A stretch of DNA of 64,000 bases from Trileptium ribeirensis (GCA_030248225.1 JASANE010007307.1:50665-114664); one strand, 5' to 3'. Shown: positions 1-12,369, numbered from the stretch's first letter. The notes: generated by a model from the sequence alone, not told the origin. Made by a program: numbers and translations.

Positions 1-79
1 CCGGTATGGTTTGTGCATTTTGCCGGAACCGAAACCGGAACACGATTTATGCTGGAACCGGAATTCCGGTTACTTCCTG
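1..79 (-). mobile_element. Terminal fragment of the non-autonomous hAT-like family
   Basis: Reverse-oriented copy of the left end seen complete at 8541. It is rich in CCGGAA hexamers and ends at about 79 in the complement of CAGGAAGTAACCGGAATTCC. The rest of the copy would lie to the left of the window. No coding capacity. Confidence 0.75.
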
Positions 80-839
80 CTCTATAGGCATGACGTTGAT
101 TTCTTTCCTAAACCGTGTGTCATTATAGGTATCGAATAAATTGAGACCGATAGGTTTATCGTTCTTGAACCAGAAAAAATTTTCTCATATCAAGTTCGTT
201 TTTGATATACGTTTTTGATTTATAAAACGGTCGGCCGCTGTTCTGTCTGGGTATGACTGGTAGTTAAAATTAGTAATTAATGATTTATGTTGTCGTAAAC
301 AGATTTGTCCACTAGTTAAAATGAATAAAACTCATATCCAAAAAGGCGTAAACTGACACATCACTTCTGGCTTTCTGTCTCTCTGGCACCTGTGAAAGAC
401 TGCGAGAGATTAATTTACAAAATTAAAATATAACATTATCGCATATTGCTTAATATGCTTTTATATTTTTTAAACTCCATAATTGCTAATAGTAATCTGG
501 TCATCGGTAAGCCACTACTTAAGTTTAGAGCTCGCTATAAACCCAAGCAATCCTTATTATAAGAATCTCATTGGCCACCAATATAAATGCTAGGGAGCGG
601 TGTTTCCGCTGAAAGCGCTAGGAAGAAAACGGAAAAGTTTTTGTTTGTCGGTGCCAGTCATAAGTCATCTTAGGGTGAGTGGATGTTAACCAAATTTTTT
701 ACTCGATAGCAAAAATCATGATATACTTGTTAATTTAGAAATAAGAGTTCCCACCCCTTCCTCGGAGCAAAAATAGCAATAAACGGGATTATTAAAAAGT
801 TATTTACCAAATCTCGTCATACAGGTTGTGTATCGCAGC
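80..839. other. AT-rich sequence with no recognised feature
   Basis: No long reading frame, no RNA gene and no clear repeat unit was recognised here. Confidence 0.5.
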
Positions 840-1256
840 GCATACCTCGCGACATGAGCTTTGCATCGAAAGGCGAGTTCTACAACGTTGCTAATCAACG
901 CTTTTCTGCGAGACCACTCCTTGTGCCGCTATGGCCCCGAATATGATTCGTCAACTCTTTGCGATAAATATCGAATTATCAAATTTCATTATCATAATGT
1001 TTTCCATACCTTACAAAGGGTGTCTAGTAGTTCATCGAGCGCGCGAAATACGATGGTATTATTATCTAGAGACCAACTCGACCATATATCTTTTCGGTAT
1101 TTTCCACGGTTATATGGTCCACTAGACCTATTTCAAATATTCTTCTTTTGTTTGGTTATGTATGGCGTGATGGGTACGAAGAATGATCTAAGCTGAATAG
1201 TTTGGCTATTTATGCTTCAACATAATTTCATGGGGTTTCAGTACTTTTCAATGGAT
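840..1256 (+). repeat. Diverged satellite block with the GAGACCACTC module
   Basis: The stretch from about 845 to 1010 (GAGACCACTC, a GCCGCTATGG-like core, then a CTTTGCGATAAAT-like segment) recurs at about 15040-15130 and 34455-34560. It is followed by a diverged unit of the roughly 165-bp satellite (GGTTATGTATGGCGTGATGG, GAATGATCTAAGCTGAATA). The short open frames here are shadows of the repeat. Confidence 0.55.
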
Positions 1257-1259
1257 TTA

Positions 1260-1789
1260 TGCGGCGTTTACGTTATAAGTTGCCCGCCATGTGGAAGTTT
1301 TGTCCACGTACAGCCTGCCTAACACCGTTAACGATATAGTGTAAAGAACACCAATACTGTATTCTAAGCAATTCTATACAGTGTTTCGGACACCATCAGC
1401 ATTTATACATGATGTCATGGACACCATTAACTTCTAGCTAACGGTGATGAAAGTCCTTTGGGAAGATGTCTTGACGTTTTTTCCATTGTATGGTGTTTAC
1501 ACGGTTTAACTTCTGTCCGCGCACTTCCTATGCAAACATTTAAACTGAACGGCTTATGGTTTACACTAAATCATTTGAAATTTCAGTTAGCTAATATTCC
1601 CGCCTTTTCTAAAATAAGTATTCAAACATAGGGTGTCGAAGACACCATAGTGTAATATACATGGTGTCAGCGACACCATGACTTGTGCTGCACTGTATGT
1701 CCGTAAGAGTACCATGCACCATGGTGTGGTCATGACCACACGTGGACAAATCTTCCACATAGCGGGCGTTTTATAACGTAAACGCCGCA
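1260..1789. mobile_element. 530-bp MITE with long terminal inverted repeats and TTA duplications
   Basis: The ends are inverted repeats of about 50 bp with indels: the left starts TGCGGCGTTTACGTTATAA and the right end is its complement (TTATAACGTAAACGCCGCA). Both carry the further blocks CCCGC, ATGTGGAAG and TTGTCCACGT. TTA flanks both sides (1257-1259 and 1790-1792), and the flanks rejoin as a normal satellite sequence (GGTTTAGGGTC), so the boundaries are well supported. A 3-bp TTA duplication fits PIF/Harbinger, which is an inference because no transposase is present. The interior holds small palindromes such as GGTGTC-GAA-GACACC (1632-1646) and GGTGTC-AGC-GACACC (1663-1677). Confidence 0.75.
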
Positions 1790-2235
1790 TTAGGGTCGAT
1801 GAGCCAGATTTCTTAAATGTATGGTGTATCTATTGTGTGTTTGTTTATCGCGTGCATGGGATCAAAAATGGTGGTTTATATATAAGCTTTCTGAATGCGA
1901 TGTTTTTGTTATATAAAGCGAAGCAAGAATATGACTTGCCGTTTCAGGGGTTTTCAACAGGTTTAGGGTGAATTATCCCGATTTCTAAAATATTTGGTTA
2001 TGTCTTGGGTGCAGGGTATCAAGGATGGTCTTATAAGTTTTTCGGAAAGTCATATGCGATAGGTAGGCTATTTAGAGTCCAGCAAGAATATTATAATACC
2101 TTCACAGAGGTTTTCAATAGATTAAGGGTCAATGAATCCGATTTTAAAAATGTAGTCTGTCTTCATTTCTTTGTTTATGTATTGCGTGAAGGGTATGAAG
2201 AATGGTGTAAGCTAACAAATGTAATATCGACGTGA
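1790..2235 (+). repeat. Roughly 165-bp satellite, about two and a half units
   Basis: Diverged tandem units with landmarks in order: TTTTTCGG with a GCTGAATACGATGG-like block, TAGAGTCCAGCAAGAATATT, GGTTTAGGGTCAATGAACCC-like, TAGTCTGTCTTCA, GGTTATGTATTGCG, GGGTATCAAGGATGGTCT. The same unit appears at 12.4-12.5, 13.0-13.2, 15.2-16.0 and 34.6-35.3 kb, and inverted near 18.3 kb. Confidence 0.65.
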
Positions 2236-2289
2236 CGCTGCTGCATTACGCACTTCCCTAACGTAATGCCCATACGACCCCGGCTATCG

Positions 2290-2510
2290 TGACTTCAAGG
2301 GCGGACCTGACGGGTTTCAATTACTCGAATGTCTTTTCCCGCGCGAGTCAGGCCCAAGAAATGACGGAGCTTAGCAAGCCGCAGGAGCGCTTCACAGGAT
2401 GTGTTCTGATCCTGCCGGACGGGTTGCGCACGTAGTCTACGAGGTACTACCTTTGAGGTCCCCAGGGAGGTCGGCTCCGTCACCTGCTCACAGGCCAAAG
2501 AGACCGTACC
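2290..2510. other. GC-rich island, unrecognised
   Basis: Clearly more GC-rich than its surroundings. The minus strand is open for 67 codons (2498-2295), but the product resembles nothing I recognise and no splice sites define an exon. It could be a fragment of a mobile-element reading frame or an unrelated insertion. Confidence 0.2.
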
Positions 2511-4689
2511 ACTATTCCCTATCCACGTCCAAACCCGGGAAGTGTGAAATTCTTTCTGACTTTCTGTAAAATGAGAAATTTATTTAGTTTTACCTTAGCC
2601 AGTGGCCCCCACTAGGGTCCGACAAATCCCTAGACGTTTAACGTCGGATCCGCGCGTGCCTAAATTTCTTATTTTGGGTGCTCAGCGTGGGTTCATAAAT
2701 TTTCTAATAAGTCGCACGAGTCGTACCTTTACAACAACAATGATTACTAAACCAATTTGTAATCGGCGAGTCACGCTCGGGTTTGCTTCTTCGATGCGCG
2801 GGTCAAACCCGAACGAGGGTCGTCGATCGGGGTGACGGATTTCAAACCCCTTTTGTTCCTATCGCTACTACGGGTCAACAAAACACTTGAACAATTAGAG
2901 TTTTCAGCGAGGTTTTATTGATGAGTTGCACAAATACTTATGGGTACACTGACAGATACATACTGTACGGGCAGATACAATAAGCGTTATGTCAATTTTG
3001 TAGAGCACGCTAGTACACAATAAGCAGGGCTGCAATCGGGTAGGGTTGCGGAGTCATCGCCTTTTTCACTGAACTCACACAGCTGAGTCAAAACACGGCA
3101 TATACTGTGAGGCCTTATCTTATGACAGCTGCGCTTACCTTACTAATGAAAAACAGTAGTGGGTCAAATTAAAATCAGCCTCGAGAGATGCTACGATTAG
3201 TTATCGACATAATAAAGGCGCCATCGAAATAACTATTAACTTAGGACTATGCTTGATAACAGGAAGGGAACTCCGATACACAATAGGTTCGGGTAAGCGA
3301 AAGGCGGAACGAGGCGGGGATACGGGGACGAGCGTGCAGCGGGGCGTTTGCGAGACTTCATCTTGCTCATGCCAATCACAAAATTATGGTACATAATAAT
3401 CGAGTATTCGTACTCGCAATTAGTAGCGACGAGGTTAACTTATGACGAAGTAATAGAACAGATGATACAACAATGCTTATCAAAATCATGACAACGATAT
3501 GTACGGCTCTTCGGTACGACTCCTGAATTCTTTCCTAAAGGTGCAACCACTTATACTTTTGTCCTACTCGCATACATACATACAATTCTTGGTGTGACCA
3601 TGTAGAAACTGTGATGAAATGTCCAAACACACTACATAATTTTGATGCTCAGTCTCTACTAGATTATTCTACGAACGCAATAGAAATACGGCCCTAAATT
3701 GTCAGCATTCCTCGACCCAGGTCACTAACAGAACAGACGTTTCAAATACGCCAACGTGCGTCACAACAGCAGGGAAAAGGAACGATCAGGCGGACTTGCC
3801 TTTCGTACAACTTACGGGGTCCCGGGAGGATGAAGTCGGGACATAAACTTTGAGCTTTTCCTAACGAAATTTTGGGTTCCACTTCACTACGCGGTTGTGC
3901 CTATGATTTTAACTAAAACGGATACAAGTGGTGGCGAGACCTCATAGGTCATCGGCATGACCCTAATAATACTGAAACCTACTTTGATGTTACTTGGAAA
4001 GCGTCCAAAAATGAGCTCAATTTCGTACTAATATTTAACGGTTATTTCGAGCAAACTCTGCTCGACGAATCGGGGCAGTAAACGAAGGCCCCGGTTGATA
4101 AGACAACCGTAGCCAACTTTCTAGCTTACTCTTACTCAATTTGGCTGCTTAAATTGTTCGGCTCGCAATTTTAAACAGGTTTCTGAGCACAGTTCGATTT
4201 GGGCTAGAGGGGTCTTTTGACTCCTAATAACTTCTCAATTTGGCTCCATTTCTCAGTGCAATTTTGCACAGGGACGGAACTCGACCTTTCGTATCAATTT
4301 TCTAGGACCGGGCCAACGGTCCTCACTAAAATGGTCGCTCGGGCCGAGACCCGATAGACCCGAAGTCGCATTTGGCGACTTCGACAATCTTGAAATCTAT
4401 AATGTTTGCACTGTTAATATGACTTATCAACACTGGGAAAGATAATACTTTCCCTTGTCTGACTAAAACGCGTGGAAAAGCAAGACCAAAACAGACTTAC
4501 GGAAACAGTCTGTATTATGAAATTTGAATTGCAATTTGAGCAACTGTGGTGCTGATTTAAACTGCTTATAACTTTTGAACGGGCCACGGCTTTTCCGGGC
4601 TCAATGGCTTAAACGAAAGGTCTACCGGGCCTCTATATCTATAAGAAAAATCGATAAAATTCCTGGAACAGATGTCAAGATATTAATGC
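2511..4689. other. No gene recognised
   Basis: Moderately GC-rich sequence with many stops in all frames. Some phrases (GGTCATCGG, CCGATAGACCCGAAGTCG-like) resemble the tandem repeat downstream and suggest older decayed units. Nothing firmer is visible. Confidence 0.4.
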
Positions 4690-5265
4690 GTAAAGTTCGG
4701 GTAAAAGTGGATCACTATCGGGCCGTCGGTTTTGTAATTCCGACATAATAAAGTTAAAGTTTATGGTACTACCTTAAAACAAACATATCTACGAAGAAAC
4801 TGCTAGAATTACACCAAGATTCGTGGAGGGAATCTTGGGATATTTTAATTTTAATCTGGAACTGACAATTTTGATAGGGTCAGGTCACTTCCAGGTCATC
4901 GGGTTTGTGATTCCGATGTAATAATGTCAGGTTACAGGGCGGTGTCCAATGGCGGACATCCCTACGAAGAAACAGCGAAAGTTTCAGCGAAATTCCCGGG
5001 GAAATTCTTAAAATATTTTACTTTTAATCTTAATTTCACTTTTTGTGAGGTTAGGCCACTTCAAGGCCGTTGGGTTTCGGTTTCCGACTCGAAATCGACA
5101 TGGTTTAGAATCCTATTCGTTAATAGACGGTGCTATAAAGAAGCTATCAAAGTTTCAGTAAAATTCCTGGGGTAAATCCTCACATCGCCCCATTTTAGTG
5201 GGGGGGCGAGCCCCTTCAGGGTCGTCGGGTTTATGATTCCGAGGTAATATTCGAAGTTTTCAAGC
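4690..5265 (+). repeat. Tandem repeat of about 172 bp
   Basis: A landmark (TCATCGGGTTTGTGATTCCGA or variants) recurs near 4715, 4890, 5063 and 5215, spacings of about 175, 173 and 150. Between landmarks the units share CTACGAAGAAACNGC, AAGTTTCAGCGAAATTCC and CTTTTAATCTTAATTT. The 83-codon open frame at 4924-5175 is a by-product of the repeat. Confidence 0.6.
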
Positions 5266-8240
5266 GCTAGAGCAATGCCTCGGATCCTCCTCGAGATCCA
5301 GGTACAATTTTAACCAAATTCCTGAGGAAACGCTCGAGGTACGTCAAATTTTCCACATGGGCGAGCTGACCAGCTTGCAGGGCAGTATCTCAATAGGTTT
5401 ATTCACGGTTTAGAACCACTTTTCACGCACGGATAAGCCTGCATCACTACTGCATTAATGTCGAAACTTTGATTGAGTTCCTAGAGCAAATTAATCCAAA
5501 AACACTGATAAATCCCTATTAACAAAGCATTGAAAACAGATGGACGGCTCCGCGTCCAGAAATCGTAAAACGCATAAACCTTGCAAATAAACTTTGATAA
5601 TGACTGGGTGAAGCTTGTGCGTGACCGTGGATGATGCGGAGCTCTAATGATAATTTCAAATTTGGAACGTTTTATTTAACCTCGGTCAGCTCAAACTAAA
5701 GTTTTCGGTCTCGTCTCGACTCAGGGAATCATGTAAAATTATTCGGCGCGAGTGTCGCGCTTATTTGTGTCCTAACTCTTTGACCGAGGGAGGTCCAGTA
5801 CGACTTCGGCTAACTGATCTATGTGTCCGGCCAATTACGGCTGTGGGTCTGCGGGACAAGCTAGGACGGCCTATCTATCATGTAGACAAAAGTATGGACA
5901 GGGAGTCCACGGAAACCTAACTTACGGTTGATCATAGCAAACTACTCATTTTTACCTTAGCGTATTCTCGAGGCAAGCTCTATCCCTTATTAGCATCACT
6001 TGGTATTTATCCTATACCTCCCTGTCCACACTTACAGCTTTGGATCCTTGGTGTCGACGTCCATCGCACGCGTCCATCCGAGCATCAGACCAAAACGAAA
6101 AACAATAATTACAGAAAAGTCGATTGACGAGTAATGAAGAAGCGCCAGAGCCGGTCTGCAAAACGACCGAACTCTGCGCTGCCGAAGTCATACTGAACGG
6201 TGTCGTTTTCTTGCGCTTCTTCTTTTATACTAAATTTCAAAAATTTGAAATTTTAAATTTGTTGATCGGTTAAAGTGCTTATTCAGCACTTTTGGCCGAT
6301 TTTCTGACCCAATCTTACTTAATTAAATCAATATTGTTATCGGCCGAATTCCGATCATATTTTCGGAAATTTCGAGCCGATTTTATTATAAAATCTTATT
6401 TAATTAATCTGATTTATGGCCACTCTAATGTAAAACTTTAAATAAAATTAAACTAACTCCTAGAAATAAACGCAAACTTCCAACGGCCAGGTATTGACTT
6501 CGTAAAAGCTTTAGATATACTCACATAAAACTCATTGCTCGACAAGCAACTAAGACGTGTGTACTTCCTATGGCTTCCACATTACTTCGGACGTTTACAT
6601 TATATTTCTATTTGAAGTCAGTATTAGCTTCATACTCGATCGTCAAGTCAAATATGCTTTTATACCAATTTAATATCAAACTGCCGACGTTACAGTAAAT
6701 ACCACACAACTGACTGCTCTGATGTTGCCGTCAATTAATACAGCTCATATTAAGATAATATACATATACACAAAGTTATGCCCGGTCATTTTGACATTCA
6801 GCTGTCTATTTAATATCAACTTTATACCAAACGGGGTCAAATTTGTTTGCTTACAGTATCGACGATCAGTGGTCCAAGCAGCATCCAGCTAAATATAGTT
6901 CGTACAAACTCCTGCCGTTAATATAAAGCCATCATCTCGATACTATCTTATGTATTTACTTAGCTTTATTATTAATTTAATATTTAGTTAATTATTTTAT
7001 ATAAACGTGCTTAGAAGTCTACTTCGGGAAAAGAGACACAGCTTGTGTAAACAAAAAGAAAGAAGGACGAACAAAGAAAGAAAAGGAAGGGCGGGGTACC
7101 CTGGATGATGGCCAGAGTGCCACGAGGGTCCCGGATTCGGACTCGGCTAGTCCGTCCGAGTAAAATGATATGTAACAGGACCGTATTTGGTCTACAGGGG
7201 GAAAATAGACTCTTGGGGAAGGGTCCATGCCGAAATTTTCAAAAATCGGGGTGTTTAAACGGTTCCGCTGAGTTCGGGGGACACTTTTCTGGGGTGTTTT
7301 ATACCTTTTTGAATTCGTCTCGACAAGGGGATTCTAATAAGGGGTGACACGCCTGTCGGGGCGTTATTTTGAAATCTTCTTATGGGGTACCCAAAAGTGG
7401 GCGCAGCGAGACCCGTCCGGGCTCAAATGAAAGCCTCGGGTCTGGGGATTCTAATGATACTAGGTATATAGTTTTGTGACCAACATTCGTTGAGTTATTT
7501 CAATAATCGTGTTTTACTGACTTCCCTACTTACATATTTGATCCTAATTCCGTGGATCCAGGTCGGATTTCCACGAAACTGGTCTCATTCGAAAGACCGT
7601 AAAATTCTCTATAATAAATGTTGAGCATAAAATTTTCGAATTCTCCACGGTTCCGGAGTTATGGACCGGAGCCGATACTTTTGACATCAAACTTTCCTAA
7701 ATTTTAACTTTTGTTTCTTATCTCAACCAGCTGGTAGACGATATTTCTTCAAAGTTGTACCAATTACCAGTGTAGCGAGCACTGGTAAACTTTATATTTT
7801 CGATTTGCACTTATAATTTTCAGATAATGTTCGCAATTGCTGTTCGCTTTCGAGCGAGCAGCCACCTTTTTGTGGTCCTCATTCGTGAGACGGTCGTGAC
7901 GGGTATTCGTCACGGCCACTACTTCCTACAGCGAGTTATAGCGAACTTCGTGGTCCTACCATTCGGGGTAGGGCTATTCCTGCGTAAGTACTCATACTGG
8001 GTTCAACGGGGGAGTCGTACCGTCTTAAAATTTCTACAAAATCGCGCATAGCAAGGGTTCGCCATACGCACTGTCTATACCTATAAAACCTCAATTTATG
8101 TGCGTAAAAATTCCCTATAATTCCTGCTAAAATCACGTCAAATACGTTACGCTCTATGGATCGTGCTTCCAGCCTAAAAACCACAAAAATTACAACAAAA
8201 TACGACAAGCACGGTACATAAAATCATTATCAAATCCAGG
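5266..8240. other. No gene recognised
   Basis: Mostly AT-rich; purine-rich near 7030-7090. Short internal repeats occur near 7830-7990 (TTCGC..., GTGGTCCT...ATTCG) with a small palindrome CGTGAC-N7-GTCACG. No conserved reading frame or RNA gene was seen. Confidence 0.4.
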
Positions 8241-8500
8241 CACTTTTATGGCCTGATCAATCAAGTGCAATAGTACAATGACAGCACGTTATGAACGTAA
8301 AACGGTATACAACAACAATAATAGGGCGGCGCTTTTATGGCCGCATGCTATACAACAAACGGTACGAATAACTACGACAATTCTATATACGTATAACTGG
8401 TTAACCCTTTATATTCCACGCAGTTTCCTGGGTTACGTACCTGAAAATACCCATTACGACATCGATTACAACGGTACACAATTATACGGTACGATCCTGA
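8241..8500 (+). repeat. Short tandem units with a CTTTTATGGCC core
   Basis: The core occurs at about 8244 and 8333 on this side and at about 9755 and 9827 beyond the transposon, each followed by a segment rich in ACAACAA and ACGTA. The hAT-like element at 8541-9723 appears to have split this small array. Confidence 0.5.
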
Positions 8501-8502
8501 CA

Positions 8503-8503
<1 letters not shown>

Positions 8504-8537
<34 letters not shown>

Positions 8538-8540
8538 TAT
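8504..8540. repeat. TA microsatellite at a transposon insertion site
   Basis: A run of alternating T and A ends directly at the left terminus of the hAT-like element. The same TA-rich sequence resumes after its right end. Confidence 0.8.
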
Positions 8541-9723
8541 CAGGGAGTAACCGGAATTCCGGTTCCGGTTCCGGCGAAAATCGTGTTCCGGTTGCGGTTC
8601 CGGCAAAGGGCAAAAACCATACCGGAACCAGAATTCCTGTTTAAAAATTTTGTTTGAAATTTTCCACGTTTTTTGCTTTGTCCTGTAATCCAAACATATA
8701 TAATATATATTATACAATAATCAAGCTCCAATACAACCAAGCAAAAGAAAAGATTAACTAACCAATTTGCCGTGTAAAACGTAAGTAGGGCACATAATTT
8801 GAGCAGGAATTTTTCATAATAACCTGCAGGAGTTTGTTAAATCAAAGCCAGGTCGATGCTTGTAGCAGCTATTTCACATATTCAGAAGTCTGCGGGGTAC
8901 GTTCGAATTATACCGGTCCAACTCCGTAACAGAGTATGGCTTACGTAGAAGTACTTAGCCTATGCTTGGCTAACATAAATTGCGTCAAGCACCAGCCGGT
9001 GCGATTTAAACTTTGTAAATCAGGTGAAATTGAAGTAACGTTATCTGCAACGCAAGCAGAAACTGCTTCCTTGGCAATGAACTGTATTTATTGAAACTGT
9101 GCGAGCAGCATCACAGCGTGTCTCATTTATAGCATTTTGATTAGAAAGTTACCATCATTATCATCTAACTGACGGGCACTGCTTGTCCAACGCTAGCCTA
9201 AACAGTGTCTCTGACCACTAATCAGAAAATTACCTTCTATTTATTATTTTCTCTTAGAATCATATAAACCACTGATTTTAAGTTTCCTACAGAATAACAT
9301 GCAACAAACGTATGTGTAGTAAAGGGAGGCGACTGGAGACAGAGCGAAAGTATGTATTCTACGCTCCAAGCTTTGTAATCACATTCGATTTGACGCAGTA
9401 TACGCAATGGTGTATAGTGGAAGACACTTTTTGCTCTGAATGTCCAAAAACCTACATATTTGATCGATAAATAAACATTATTAGCTTCCTCAGTCTCTTT
9501 AAAGTTTCAGAAAGGCAATAATACCGTCGCAATGCATTAAGTTTAATGTAAAAGTTATTTTAATGTATTTTAAATCCACTATACCTTCATTTCTTCCATC
9601 ATCTGTTTTACTATATATAAATTTCGAAGACCAGGTTCCGGTTCCGGTTCCGGATCCGGTTTAAATGGACGGTTCCGGTTGCTGGTTCCGGTTCCGGTAA
9701 ATTTTGGTTCCGGTTATTCCCTG
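8541..9723 (+). mobile_element. Complete non-autonomous hAT-like transposon, copy 1 (1183 bp)
   Basis: The left terminus is CAGGGAGTAACCGGAAT. The right terminus, read inward on the other strand, is CAGGGAATAACCGGAAC, giving inverted repeats of 17 bp with two differences. The flanking 8-mers ATAGATAT and ATATATAT match at 7 of 8 positions, a probable 8-bp target duplication, though the TA-rich site makes it weak on its own. Both subterminal regions are packed with direct and inverted GGTTCC/CCGGAA hexamers, plausible transposase-binding sites. There is no transposase frame, so mobility would depend on an enzyme made elsewhere. CAGGG-type ends and 8-bp duplications are hallmarks of hAT; the assignment is inferred. 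Related copies lie at 1-79, 32085-32695, 42357-43345 and 43407-44571. Confidence 0.82.
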
Positions 9724-10328
9724 ATATATATACATATGTGCATTGAAAACGTGCCTTTATGGCCATTAAACGTACAACAAGAACAGTGATCATGATACGT
9801 AATTCAGATGCATATATCAATGGTGCCTTTATGGCCAATAATACGATAAAAATCATGCAAATGCCAATATTTACCAAGGCGTGCCAACGAGGCACTACAA
9901 CAAGTATGTATATAATTATCTGTATATACAGTCGCGATTCCTTGACGATTATCCCTTTCCGAAATAGCAATAAAGATACCCTTTACGATCAAAATAATGT
10001 CGGCGGTATACCTGATACCTTTTTGATTTGTTGTAATTATGTACTTACATAACTATATTAATCTTGCAAGTTGTTTCGATTGCTGATTTACGTACATACT
10101 GTAATTCATGATTTGTGCCAGTTAGGCGATCTATATATGAGGTGACAACAGGGCTTCATGGTCGATGGTTGTATATAGAAAGACTCAGTTTATATATTTT
10201 TGCTTGTGGTTAATTGATTCTGCTTACATAGATGTACGTATCGTTGGGCAAGGGTGGGTTCCATACACTTTTGGGCTATTTCCGTCGGGGGTACCAATTT
10301 GGTGAGAGACTGGTGGCTGAATTCGGAA
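9724..10328 (+). repeat. Right part of the CTTTTATGGCC array, then unique sequence
   Basis: Continues the array interrupted by the transposon, with cores at about 9755 and 9827, then AT-rich sequence without recognised features. Confidence 0.4.
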
Positions 10329-10848
10329 ATGTTAGCCACTATACACGTGGTCATGATTATTGGGGAACTCGATTAAAAGTTGACTATTACACTATGGACA
10401 GAATTTTCGGTGTTCACTAAAATGTTGTCCATTACACCGTGGACAGGATTTTTTGGTACTCGGAAAAATGTTGACCATTATACTGTGGACGGGATTTTTG
10501 GTATTCGAAAAAATGTTGTCCATTATACTGTGGACGGGATATTTTTTTTTGGTAGTCGGAAAAAGGTTGTCCGTTACACTGTGGACATAATTATTGGTGG
10601 TCGAAAAAATGTTGACCATGGCACTGTGGTCAGATTTATTTTTGTTCGAAAAAATGTTGACCATTGGGGTGTGGTCAGGATTTTCATAAATGTTGACCAT
10701 TGTCGTGTGGTCAGGATTTTCATAAATGTTGACCATTGTCGTGTGGTCAGGATTTTCGTAAATGTTGACCATTGTCGTGGGTCAAGATTATGGGTTTTCG
10801 ATAAAAGTTGGCCATTAGGCCGTGGTCAGGATTATCCACCTCGTAACG
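10329..10848 (+). repeat. Minisatellite of about twelve units, most with a hairpin
   Basis: Units begin near 10329, 10378, 10424, 10469, 10514, 10566, 10610, 10655, 10691, 10727, 10763 and 10806. Left units are about 45-52 bp and the 10655-10762 units are exactly 36 bp. Most contain a 6-bp inverted repeat around an 8-nt loop: TGACCA-N8-TGGTCA in right units, TGTCCA-N8-TGGACA in left units. Because most unit lengths are multiples of three, both strands have repetitive open frames (158 codons on +, 126 on -). These look like by-products, not proteins. Confidence 0.85.
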
Positions 10849-11560
10849 ATCCGTAAGGATCTGTTACACAAATAATAATGACAACTATGATTATATCATA
10901 TATACCATTATGCAGTCAAAATTAATGAAGTGAAATGTATTACAGTAGTTCACCTGACGTCGAGCATTTAGCACTCTGTCCATCCGATATACATAGCTTA
11001 TTACATATAAAATATTGTTGAGTGAGTCGCAGTACCTCTGCACGAGTAAATGCTGTGAACAATTAACTTTTGTGAAAATATAAATAAACAGAAAACATTA
11101 TGATTGTAATTTTGAACTGAAAAGAGTAGCTATATATAAACCAATACTGGGCTTATAAGCTCGTCAAATCTTTTCTGCGGGGTTTGTCCAGAGTAACTTA
11201 TCAATTACCTTAACGACTGAAGATTAAGGAACAATAAATACTCAGCAATAGAAAAGGAACAGCTAAAAGAAAATAAATTATGGAGATTACGAATGAAAAA
11301 GTGGAAAGATATACACGAAGAAAGAAAATGAATAAATATGGCCATCAGTAAAGAACACAGATAAAGCTTACTGTCTTGTATAAAACTGAAAGCCTGTATA
11401 ACGTTTTCGCAAGGGAAAGCAGTCTTGTATAGGTGCAGAATTATGAGAACCATGAATCGTGGAATGATGAAGTAAAATGAAATCTGAAGTCAAACTGAAC
11501 AGAAAAAATTCACGAAAAAAATTTTTTACATCAGAACATCAGCTAATTAGCTAATTAATT
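10849..11560. other. No gene recognised
   Basis: AT-rich sequence. A small imperfect palindrome (GTAACGATCC-GTAA-GGATCTGTTAC) sits at about 10843-10867, just after the minisatellite. Confidence 0.4.
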
Positions 11561-11564
11561 ACCT

Positions 11565-11700
11565 ACAGTACCCGCCAAAAATGACTGTCGCTCGCTCACG
11601 ACTCGCTCGAAATAAATTTGTTCTAAAAATAGAATTTTCTATTAATTTAAATAGTTGCGAAATCTCGAGCGAGCCACTCGCTCTTAACTAACTGATTAGT
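11565..11700 (+). mobile_element. MITE fragment of the CAGTACCCGCCA family
   Basis: Starts CAGTACCCGCCAAAAATGAC after TA, like the complete MITE at 17529, and then has CGCTCGCTC-rich sequence. The interior (TCGAAATAAATTTGTTC to CTCGAGCGAGCC) is found inverted at about 38450-38545. No matching right end was recognised. Confidence 0.5.
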
Positions 11701-11809
11701 ATGATTCTAACTTCCTCGAATAGTAATTAAGCACCAGATTTACAATCATCACCACGAGATGTACTATGTGCACCAAAATAAGAGCTTTACACTATTTATT
11801 GAGAAATAT

Positions 11810-12062
11810 GCAATATTTTTTGAAAATGCTAAGAATAGGCTAACACCATTAACTAATTACGTAATTACTAACAATTAATTAAAGTAAATTTTGACAAAAT
11901 CGATATGGCTTGCATCTGTCCGATATTACGCCTGTCAAAAAAAACTTTTTTTAACTCGGCCCAGTAGTTATTGAGGAGTTCAATGGACGGACGGAAGGAC
12001 AGACGGTGCCGAATTTTCCGCTCTGACGAAAACAAAAACGCTTTGCTTCGCTCCGCTTAAAA
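11810..12062 (+). repeat. Dispersed repeat ending in CGGACGGA and CTTTGCTTCGCTC
   Basis: Shares an ordered series of blocks with about 40960-41180: AATTTTGACAAAATC, GTCCGATATTA, TCGGCCCAGTAGTTA, GAGGAGTTCA, GACAGTGCCGAAT-like and CTCTGACGAAAACAAAAACG. Non-coding; probably a decayed short mobile element. Confidence 0.6.
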
Positions 12063-12369
12063 AATAAAAAAAAAACTGAAAATTTTGTTCCCCTGAAAGT
12101 AAAATATATCAATCATTAGCCAGTATACAGCAAAGAGTAGCCAGAAACGATGTTGGAATATATGAAAATAAAAGGTTGTGACATTAAAAAATATCTATTA
12201 AAAGTGAGTATAACTAGAAATGTAGCAAATATTAATCACTGAAGATAAAAGAATAAATCTTAATTATAATATTGACAAAAAAAGAACAGGAAAACTCAAG
12301 ACAAATGGATGAAATTAGGAATGAAAATGTAGTAGTCTATCTTCGTTTTATTTATGTACAGCGCATAGA

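Noticed and set aside
8466..8740. Open frames across the CCGGAA-rich ends
   Set aside because: Frames with repeated RNRN or EPEP peptides come from the GGTTCC/CCGGAA hexamers of the transposon ends.
10380..10856. 158-codon plus frame and 126-codon minus frame made of short peptide repeats
   Set aside because: Both arise from the minisatellite because most unit lengths are multiples of three. Overlapping opposite-strand frames of this kind are expected by-products.
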